This document shows positions 1-5,391 of a DNA stretch of 5,850 nucleotides, one piece after another. The stretch covers positions 1 to 5,850 of the forward strand of contig JAHEDB010000161.1 in assembly GCA_024641465.1 (NCBI GenBank). The letters run 5' to 3'. The translations under genes and the position numbers were made by a program. Each line of letters begins with the position of its first letter. Position 1 is the first letter of the stretch. This stretch comes from Chromatiales bacterium (lineage in GTDB: Bacteria > Pseudomonadota > Gammaproteobacteria > UBA6429 > Thiohalophilaceae). Below the pieces are notes generated by a model. The model was given only the letters and a program-made list of their open reading frames with translations, searched no databases and was not told where the DNA came from.

Positions 1-429
1 GCGGCTGTCATCGACCGCGGCGTGGTAAAACCAGCCGAGGTGTTCCCCGCATTGCGGGCACAGGGCATATTGCCAGCTGTAGCCATGAAACCAGGTCCAC
101 TCCAGGCTGGGCAGACCGAGCACCTTGCACCAGGCACGGCGAAAACAACCGATGGTAAACTCGTAGCCCTGCGGATTGACACAGCGGTGGACGTGTTGTC
201 CCTGGATGTGTTCGGCATTGCCCTGATAGGTCACGATAGTCTTGCAATAGGCGCAACGCACGGCCTTGCCATGCTCCAGGACCGGGTCTTCCTGATCGAG
301 CAGCACGGTCTTGTTGTGGTCCGCGGGTTCGCGTTCAAACAGGGAATACGGCCAACTGCCCGATGCCACTGTCTTGCCCACCATAAGGTCTTGATGCCGT
401 GTCACCGCGTCTATCCGCCGTCTGCCCAT
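1..429 (-). CDS. CULT-domain (cereblon-like) protein, 3' end cut by window edge
   Basis: The reading frame is open from the window edge and covers about 143 residues from the ATG at 429. It has the CULT-domain signature: a CxxC pair (C59, C62), an NPxG turn (N85), then WFxGYxW (W113, W119), CPQCGEHLGW (C124, C127, W133) and Y135. The four cysteines should bind zinc. The three tryptophans have the 6- and 14-residue spacing of the cage that binds thalidomide-type cyclic imides in human cereblon and in the Magnetospirillum single-domain homologue, as I remember those sequences. The Lon-like and DDB1-binding parts of eukaryotic cereblon are absent, as in bacterial members, so a ubiquitin-ligase role is not implied; the natural ligand is unknown. 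The start is uncertain: in-frame ATGs at 495, 429 and 384 all lack a good ribosome binding site. I prefer 429 or 384 because 495 lies inside the hemH start region. Only the C-terminal tail after the LGWFY segment is missing. The fold call is strong; the function is unknown. Confidence 0.85.
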   Translation of the reverse strand, partial: MGRRRIDAVTRHQDLMVGKTVASGSWPYSLFEREPADHNKTVLLDQEDPVLEHGKAVRCAYCKTIVTYQGNAEHIQGQHVHRCVNPQGYEFTIGCFRRAWCKVLGLPSLEWTWFHGYSWQYALCPQCGEHLGWFYHAAVDDSR

Positions 430-456
430 GGAAACAAACTGAATGATCTCCCCGCC

Positions 457-486
457 TTGATATTCCCCAGCCCCTCCACTGATAAT
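457..486 (+). promoter_or_regulatory. sigma70-type promoter for hemH
   Basis: TTGATA at 457-462 (five of six consensus bases) and GATAAT at 481-486 (five of six) are separated by 18 bp. Transcription should begin about 6-8 bp after the -10 box, at roughly 492-494, which is at or beside the hemH ATG (494). This is a sequence match only. If the neighbouring CULT gene starts at 429, the promoter sits in the divergent intergenic gap. Confidence 0.5.
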
Positions 487-493
487 AGCCGAC

Positions 494-1600
494 ATGACGA
501 TATTTGAAGGCCCCAGTGATTTTGCCCACGACGACGAGTCCTGCACCGGCATCCTGATCACCAATCTCGGTACCCCCGATGCCCCTACCGCGTCCGCCGT
601 GCGGCGTTACCTGGCGGAATTTCTGTCTGATCCCCGCGTGGTGGAGATGCCCCGCTGGCTGTGGATGCTGGCCCTGCACGGCATCATCCTGCGGATCCGC
701 CCACCAAGGGCCGCCAGATCCTACCAATCCGTATGGACGGAAAGAGGCTCGCCTCTTCTATATATAAGTGAAGACCTGCTCGCCGGGCTGCAACAGGCCT
801 GCCGCGACCTGGCCGGTCCGGTCCGGGTCGAACTGGCCATGCGTTACGGCCAGCCCTCCATCGAGGCCGGACTACAGGCCCTCGAGCGGGCCGGCGCCCG
901 GCGCATCCTGCTGTTGCCGCTCTATCCGCAGTATTCGGCCACCACCACCGCCACCACCTTCGATGCGGTGAGCAAGGTGCTGCAAAAATGGCGCTGGATA
1001 CCCGAGCTGCGCATGGTCAATCATTACCATAATCATCCGGCCTACATCCAGGCGATTGCCGACAGCATCCGGGCCTATTGGCAAACCCATGAAGAGCCGG
1101 ACAAGCTGCTGTTCTCGTTTCACGGCCTGCCGAAGCAATATCTGTTAAAGGGTGACCCCTATTTCTGTGAGTGCCACACCACGGCCCGGCTGGTCGCGGA
1201 GAATCTGCGCCTCACGACGGACAAGTGGCATCTCAGTTTTCAGTCGCGCTTTGGCCGCGAGGAATGGCTGCAACCCTATACCGATCACACCCTCCGGCAA
1301 TGGGGTGAACAGGGTGTACAACATGTGCAGGTGGTCTGCCCCGGTTTTTCGGTGGATTGCCTGGAGACCCTGGAAGAGATCGCGGTGGAAAATCGTGAGG
1401 TGTTTCTGCATGCGGGGGGCAAGGAGTACAGCTATATCCCGGCGCTCAATGCACAACCGGCACACGTCGACATGCTCATGGAGTTGATCGGCCAACACGC
1501 CGCCGGTTGGCCCGGCACGGATAAATCCCAGGAAGTCGAATCGACCGCAGAGCGACAGGGGCGGCAGCAACGCGCCGTCAACATCGGCGCGGATAAATAA
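494..1600 (+). CDS. hemH: ferrochelatase (protoheme ferro-lyase)
   Basis: The 368-residue product is a class I ferrochelatase, which inserts Fe2+ into protoporphyrin IX as the last step of protoheme synthesis, at or near the inner membrane. Family landmarks occur in order: NLGTPDAPT (24-32), RRYLAEFLSDPRVVE (37-51), GSPL (85-88), the LPLYPQYSATTTATT block (141-155), FSFHGLP with catalytic His210, GDPYxCECH (220-228), a QSRFGREEWLQP block (250-261), and VDCLETLEEI (287-296), where Glu291 matches the acidic catalytic residue (Glu343 in the human enzyme). The start at 494 is the only ATG, GTG or TTG between the in-frame stop at 458-460 and the first conserved block. No Shine-Dalgarno sequence precedes it. 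About 28 polar residues follow the conserved core and look like a dispensable tail. The gene is divergent from the CULT gene and convergent with soxB, so it is probably transcribed alone. Confidence 0.97.
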   Translation: MTIFEGPSDFAHDDESCTGILITNLGTPDAPTASAVRRYLAEFLSDPRVVEMPRWLWMLALHGIILRIRPPRAARSYQSVWTERGSPLLYISEDLLAGLQQACRDLAGPVRVELAMRYGQPSIEAGLQALERAGARRILLLPLYPQYSATTTATTFDAVSKVLQKWRWIPELRMVNHYHNHPAYIQAIADSIRAYWQTHEEPDKLLFSFHGLPKQYLLKGDPYFCECHTTARLVAENLRLTTDKWHLSFQSRFGREEWLQPYTDHTLRQWGEQGVQHVQVVCPGFSVDCLETLEEIAVENREVFLHAGGKEYSYIPALNAQPAHVDMLMELIGQHAAGWPGTDKSQEVESTAERQGRQQRAVNIGADK

Positions 1601-1610
1601 ACTCACGCAT

Positions 1611-1638
1611 AAAAAAAGGAGACCGAAGTCTCCTTTTT
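1611..1638. terminator. bidirectional rho-independent terminator between hemH and soxB
   Basis: GGAGAC (1618-1623), a CGAA tetraloop (1624-1627) and GTCTCC (1628-1633) form a perfect 6-bp stem. It is flanked by seven A on the left and five T on the right, so each strand has a hairpin followed by a U-run. It starts 10 bp after the hemH stop and ends 19 bp before the soxB stop, and should serve both convergent genes. Confidence 0.9.
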
Positions 1639-1657
1639 CATTCGCAAGCAATTAAGC

Positions 1658-3460
1658 CTAAGCTAGCTCACCCAGATATTCGGTGATACCCGGATTGCCC
1701 TTGGCGCCGATGATCTTCGGTGTGTTGATCTTCTTGATCTTGGCAACCTTTTCACCACGTAGATATTCGGCCACCACTTCCCAGATCGGTTTGCCGGGGG
1801 CCTTGGAACCCACGGTCGCCCAACCGGATACGGTGTACATCTTGTTGGCCTCGATCTTGGTGCCATCATCCATTGTCATGTCAGAAACACGATTCATGGA
1901 CTTACCATTGATGTCGATGGTGTAGTCCATACCGCCGACGCGCACCATGTCACCACCCTGCTGATAATACGGATCGGCGTTGAACAGGTTATCGGCCACG
2001 TCTTCAAGGATATCCTTGATGGTCTGACCGGACATTTCACGCACGTAGGTTTCCGGGTAGGTGATACAGGTCTGGTCCATGACGTTATCCATGGTGATGG
2101 TCTGACCGGGCAGTACCGAGGTGCCCCAACGGAAACCGGGCGACAGGGAGATCTGCGCGCCACCGACGGCACGCAGGGCATCACAGATGATCTGATCGAA
2201 GGTGCCGTTGAAATTACCACGGCGATACAGCAGGCCCTCGGCCACGGCCAGTTCTTCGGTGAGGGTCTTGATATAAGGTTTACGCACCTCTTCGATGTAG
2301 CTGGTCATTTCCTTGTCGGCTTCGAGCAGATTGGAGAAGACCGGGATCAGGGTATAACGCCAGTCCTGCACCTTGCCGTTACGCACATCGAACTGCATAA
2401 AGCCGAGGAACTTGCCGTTCGAGCCGGCATTGGTGACCAGGGTCTGGCCGCCCTTGTTCTTGACCACGGTAGGTTTGGGCATACCGTCATGGGTGTGACC
2501 ACCGAAGATGGCGTCGATACCGCTGACGCGGGAGGCCATTTTCAGATCCACGTCCATACCGTTGTGTGATACAACGACAATCACATCGGGCTTTTCGGTT
2601 TCACGTACCTGATCGACGATCTTCTGCATTTCGCTGTCGCGGATACCGAAGGTCCAGTCGGGGATGAAACGCGAGGGATTGGCGATCGGTGTATAGGGGA
2701 AGGCCTGGCCGATGACCGCGACGCGCACATCACCCATCTTCTTGATGGTATAAGGCTTGAAGGCGCGCTGTGAGTTCTCGTTGAAACCGGCAAAATCGGC
2801 AAAGCGATAATTGAAGGCGGCGTCATCTTTGACAAACACGTTCTGGCAAACGAAATCACCCTTGAAGTCTTTGACATTGGAAATGACTTCCTCGTCCAGA
2901 TAGGTGAATTCCCAGTGACCGGTCATCACGTCCACACCCAGACGGTTACAGGCACCGACCATGTCCTTGCCGCGGGTCCAGAAGGCGGTACCGGAACCCT
3001 GCCAGGTATCACCACCGTCAAGCAACAGGGTCTTATCGGCACCGTGGTCACCACGCAGTTTTTTCACCAGGGTGCGCAGATGGGCAAAACCGCCGACCTT
3101 GCCGTAGGTCTTGGCGGCTTCGTTGAAATCAAGATAAGAGAAGGCGTGTGCCTCAATGCTGTTTTTGGCCACACCAAAGTGTTCGAGAAGTTTGTCGCCG
3201 ACGATATGCGGCGCCTGGCCGTATGCGCCACCAACGCCGAGATTGACGTTGGGTTCACGGAAATAAATCGGATTCAACTGGGCATGGCAGTCGGTCATGT
3301 GCATCAGGCCGACATTACCGAATTGGGGAATATCGTAGATCTTTTCCGGACTCTTGGCGGACACCTTGCCCTTGCCGTTTTTGTTGTCACAGCCCGGCAA
3401 CATGCCCGATGCGGCGGCAATACCCATTAATTGCATAAACTCACGGCGGTTGATAGACAT
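1658..3460 (-). CDS. soxB: SoxB thiosulfohydrolase (sulfate thiol esterase)
   Basis: The 600-residue product is SoxB, the periplasmic dimanganese enzyme of the Sox pathway that hydrolyses the terminal sulfone of SoxY-bound cysteine S-thiosulfonate and releases sulfate. It belongs to the 5'-nucleotidase/metallophosphoesterase family. Metal-site motifs are visible: MTDCHAQLNPIYFREPNVN (55-73; Asp57, His59), LLLDGGDTWQGSGT (145-158; Asp151), GHWEFTY (181-187; His182 in the GNHE position), SHNGMDVD (298-305; His299) and GGHTHDG (320-326; His322, His324). The C-terminal domain carries LSPGFRWG (439-446). The N-terminus has a twin-arginine motif (NRREFM, 4-9), a short hydrophobic stretch, then LPGC with Cys24, so export is by Tat and lipid attachment is possible. 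The start is supported by AGGAGG 6 nt upstream. No soxXAYZ gene lies beside it. Length and motifs look intact. Confidence 0.97.
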   Translation of the reverse strand: MSINRREFMQLMGIAAASGMLPGCDNKNGKGKVSAKSPEKIYDIPQFGNVGLMHMTDCHAQLNPIYFREPNVNLGVGGAYGQAPHIVGDKLLEHFGVAKNSIEAHAFSYLDFNEAAKTYGKVGGFAHLRTLVKKLRGDHGADKTLLLDGGDTWQGSGTAFWTRGKDMVGACNRLGVDVMTGHWEFTYLDEEVISNVKDFKGDFVCQNVFVKDDAAFNYRFADFAGFNENSQRAFKPYTIKKMGDVRVAVIGQAFPYTPIANPSRFIPDWTFGIRDSEMQKIVDQVRETEKPDVIVVVSHNGMDVDLKMASRVSGIDAIFGGHTHDGMPKPTVVKNKGGQTLVTNAGSNGKFLGFMQFDVRNGKVQDWRYTLIPVFSNLLEADKEMTSYIEEVRKPYIKTLTEELAVAEGLLYRRGNFNGTFDQIICDALRAVGGAQISLSPGFRWGTSVLPGQTITMDNVMDQTCITYPETYVREMSGQTIKDILEDVADNLFNADPYYQQGGDMVRVGGMDYTIDINGKSMNRVSDMTMDDGTKIEANKMYTVSGWATVGSKAPGKPIWEVVAEYLRGEKVAKIKKINTPKIIGAKGNPGITEYLGELA

Positions 3461-3466
3461 TCAACT

Positions 3467-3472
3467 CCTCCT
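3467..3472 (-). promoter_or_regulatory. ribosome binding site of soxB
   Basis: AGGAGG on the minus strand, ending 6 nt before the soxB ATG, is a near-ideal Shine-Dalgarno sequence. It fixes the start at 3460 and is much stronger than any site in front of the other starts visible in this window. Confidence 0.85.
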
Positions 3473-3543
3473 AAACACCATATATAAAGAAACCCGCGTA
3501 CCCAGCGAAACATCTTGAGTTGTTGTATTCATCCGGGACGTCG

Positions 3544-3597
3544 AAAAAAAACTTTGGGGATTATGCCATAGCGCCAAGGCTTACTAAAACCATCCCC
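3544..3597 (-). terminator. possible terminator downstream of msrQ
   Basis: On the minus strand GGGGAT (3597-3592) can pair with ATCCCC (3561-3556), followed three bases later by a run of eight T (3551-3544). The 30-nt loop contains an imperfect inner palindrome (GCC...GGC). The long loop makes this weaker than the hemH/soxB hairpin. A second weak candidate lies closer to msrQ: GTGC-AGTTC-GCAC (3627-3615) followed by an AT-rich stretch. Either would separate the msrPQ transcript from soxB. Confidence 0.35.
3560..3568 (-). promoter_or_regulatory. possible extended -10 promoter for soxB
   Basis: TGGCATAAT on the minus strand fits an extended -10 element (TGn plus five of six bases of TATAAT). 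The -35 position (TTTAGT at 17 bp) is poor. It would give a leader of about 90 nt to the soxB ATG. It lies in the loop of the terminator candidate described here, so one or both calls may be wrong. Otherwise I see no gene, RNA or repeat in the 233-bp gap between soxB and msrQ. Confidence 0.3.
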
Positions 3598-3693
3598 GGA
3601 AAATAATTAAAATAGTGCGAACTGCACATTCCCGCTCTGGTGGCGTTGCATAGTGAATTTATCTAATAAAATCAGAGAATAAAGCCTTAATAA

Positions 3694-4326
3694 TCAAGAG
3701 ATCCTGGTGCGCTGGGCGTGTGACTTTGCAATGCGAATCGTAAATAAGGCCAGCAATAACACCGCATATACTGTAGGCCAATAGAGATCGGCCTTGACCA
3801 GCCAGAAATAATGCAGCACCGCGCACACCGCAATCACATATACCAGGCGATGCAGACGCTGCCAGTTTCGCCCCAGACGCTTCATCATCATTTTGTTTGA
3901 TGTCACCACCAGAGGAATCAATAACAAAAAGGCCGTCATGCCAACGGTAATGAACGGTCGTTTGAGAATATCGGCCCAGATCTCCGCCCAATCAAAAAAC
4001 TGATCCAGCACGATGTAACTGGAAAGATGGATACAGACGTAGAAAAAGGCAAACAGCCCCAGCATGCGCCGATAGCGTAGCGGCCAGGATTGTTTGAGGA
4101 CATAACGCAGCGGCGTCATCGTCAGGGTGAGCAGCAAAAACCGCAGGCCCCACTCACCGTTGTGGCGGATAAACGCCTCGATGGGATTCGCGCCGAGGGC
4201 ATCGGTCAGCAGTTGCAGCACCAGCAAGATAAACGGCAACAGGCTCAGGGTAAACACCAGGGGTGTACCGATACGTTGTAGTAGTTTGGCTGAGTCGGGA
4301 GTCATGGTTGAATACTGACGCAACAT
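3694..4326 (-). CDS. msrQ: MsrQ, heme b membrane subunit of the MsrPQ methionine sulfoxide reductase
   Basis: The 210-residue integral membrane protein belongs to the MsrQ (YedZ) family of ferric-reductase-like heme proteins, which passes electrons from the quinone pool or a cytoplasmic flavin reductase to MsrP. Conserved stretches are GANPIEAFIRHNGEWGLRFL (45-64), LTMTPLR (68-74), RYRRMLGLFAFFYVCIH (84-100), KRPFITVGM (122-130), and LGRNWQRLHRLVYV (151-164). His100, His159 and His172 keep almost the same spacing as the heme-ligand histidines of E. coli MsrQ (91, 151, 164 from memory). About six hydrophobic segments are visible. The start is ambiguous: Met1 (4326) and Met8 (4305) both lack a Shine-Dalgarno sequence, and Met8 fits the family N-terminus as well. 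It is last in the cluster, 94 bp after msrP, with an inverted repeat between the two. Confidence 0.95.
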   Translation of the reverse strand: MLRQYSTMTPDSAKLLQRIGTPLVFTLSLLPFILLVLQLLTDALGANPIEAFIRHNGEWGLRFLLLTLTMTPLRYVLKQSWPLRYRRMLGLFAFFYVCIHLSSYIVLDQFFDWAEIWADILKRPFITVGMTAFLLLIPLVVTSNKMMMKRLGRNWQRLHRLVYVIAVCAVLHYFWLVKADLYWPTVYAVLLLALFTIRIAKSHAQRTRIS

Positions 4327-4340
4327 TATTAAAGTAAATT

Positions 4341-4416
4341 TTCACCACGAAGACGCGAAGACACGAAGTTTTTAATATTCATGGTTTTCTTCGAGACTTC
4401 GTGTCTTCGTGGTGAA
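4341..4416. repeat. inverted repeat made of CACGAAGA-type octamers between msrP and msrQ
   Basis: Two 28-nt arms (4341-4368 and 4389-4416) are inverted copies matching at 25 of 28 positions, around a 20-nt loop. Each arm starts TTCAC and continues as three octamer units: CACGAAGA, CGCGAAGA, CACGAAG on the left, and CACGAAGA, CACGAAGT, CTCGAAG on the right when read from its outer end. In the msrP-msrQ transcript this would fold into a very stable hairpin beginning 4 nt after the msrP stop codon. No clear T-run follows it on the minus strand, so it looks more like an mRNA stabiliser, attenuator or dispersed repeat than a simple terminator. I recall similar octamer repeats between genes in other bacterial genomes, but cannot check that here. 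Confidence 0.9.
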
Positions 4417-4420
4417 GGGG

Positions 4421-5356
4421 TTAATAATATTTCCTGAGGTCCATACCCTTGTACAAATGCGCCACCTCGTCGGCATAGCCGTTGAACATCAGGGTGTCGC
4501 GGCGCAGGAATTCGCCGATGCGGCGTTCCTTGCGCTGACTCCAGCGCGGGTGATCGACCTGGGGATTCACATTCGAATAGAAACCATACTCACTGGGCGC
4601 CGACAGGTTCCAGGTGGTCGGCGGCTCCTGCTCCGTGAAGCTGATTTTGACGATCGACTTGATGCTCTTGTAGCCGTACTTCCACGGCACTACCAGCCGG
4701 ATCGGCGCACCGTTCTGGTTGGGCATGACCTTACCGTACAGACCGACGGCGAGCATGGTCAGCGGGTGCATGGCCTCGTCCATGCGCAGGCCTTCCACGT
4801 AGGGCCAGTTCAATACACCACGCTGCTGGCCGATCATCTCCTTGGGGCGATACAGGGTGGTGAACTGCACATACTTCGCCTTTGAGGTCGGTTCAAAGCG
4901 CTTGATCAGGTCCGCCAGAGAAAAGCCGATCCAGGGCACCACCATCGACCAGCGCTCCACACAACGCAGACGATAGATGCGTTCTTCCAGGGTATGAGGC
5001 TTAAGGATGTCTTCCAGCTGATAGCGCCCCGGCTTGTTGACCGCGCCATCGATCACGATCGACCACGGCTCGGTGGTGAGACGATTGGCGTATTTGGCCG
5101 GTGACTCCTTATCGGTGCCGAACTCGTAAAAATTGTTATAGCTGGTGATGGATTCGTAGGCAGTCGGTTTTTCACTGCTCGACAGTTTTGCATTCTTCAC
5201 ATGTTGCAGGCTCGCGCCGGTTTTGGCGGCGGCGGTTTTGACAAACGGTAACAGGCCCAGGCCGGCACTGGTCTGCAGGAATTCTCGCCGACGCAGATAG
5301 ATGGCCTCATCGGTGATCTCGGAGGATTTGATTGTAGCGGGCTTTTTGATCAACAT
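4421..5356 (-). CDS. msrP: MsrP, molybdopterin catalytic subunit of periplasmic methionine sulfoxide reductase
   Basis: The 311-residue product is MsrP (YedY), a sulfite-oxidase-fold Mo-molybdopterin enzyme that reduces both diastereomers of protein-bound methionine sulfoxide in the periplasm. The N-terminus carries a Tat motif (LRRREFLQ, 21-28) and a hydrophobic stretch. Family landmarks follow: SYNNFYEFG (72-80), LEERIYRLRCVERWSMVVPWIGF (123-145), in which Cys132 is the molybdenum ligand, YVEGLRMDEAMHPLT (186-200), NGAPIRLVVPWKYGYKSIKSIV (215-236), PPTTWN (245-250), EYGFYSNVNPQVDHPRWSQ (256-274) and FNGY (291-294). Length is normal and no key residue is missing. The start has a partial Shine-Dalgarno (AGGT, 7 nt upstream). 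The gene begins 35 bp after the thioredoxin-like gene and is followed by msrQ, so a three-gene operon is likely. Confidence 0.97.
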   Translation of the reverse strand: MLIKKPATIKSSEITDEAIYLRRREFLQTSAGLGLLPFVKTAAAKTGASLQHVKNAKLSSSEKPTAYESITSYNNFYEFGTDKESPAKYANRLTTEPWSIVIDGAVNKPGRYQLEDILKPHTLEERIYRLRCVERWSMVVPWIGFSLADLIKRFEPTSKAKYVQFTTLYRPKEMIGQQRGVLNWPYVEGLRMDEAMHPLTMLAVGLYGKVMPNQNGAPIRLVVPWKYGYKSIKSIVKISFTEQEPPTTWNLSAPSEYGFYSNVNPQVDHPRWSQRKERRIGEFLRRDTLMFNGYADEVAHLYKGMDLRKYY

Positions 5357-5391
5357 AGTCTGTACCTGTCTGGCCTGAAATAGAGTGATAT

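Noticed and set aside
8..256. Minus-strand open frame of 82 codons starting at 256
   Set aside because: It is a shifted frame over the CULT gene. The cysteine and tryptophan motifs appear only in the other minus-strand frame, which is open to the window edge.
22..507. Plus-strand open frame of 161 codons opposite the CULT gene
   Set aside because: It has no recognisable domain and lies antisense to a frame with a complete CULT signature. Its end also overlaps the well-supported hemH start.
1145..1651. Minus-strand open frame of 168 codons opposite the 3' half of hemH
   Set aside because: It is antisense to conserved hemH sequence, passes through the terminator hairpin and shows no family motifs.
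2915..3430. Plus-strand open frame of 171 codons opposite the 5' part of soxB
   Set aside because: It is antisense to the conserved metal-binding region of SoxB and has low-complexity, motif-free translation.
4341..4416. CRISPR array
   Set aside because: The repeats are contiguous octamers arranged as two inverted arms, with no regular unique spacers and no cas genes.
4341..4416. Simple rho-independent terminator after msrP
   Set aside because: The stem is strong, but neither strand has a clear T-run directly after it, and msrQ follows as the natural operon partner.
4409..4885. Plus-strand open frame of 158 codons opposite msrP
   Set aside because: It mirrors conserved MsrP codons and has no motif or ribosome binding site of its own.
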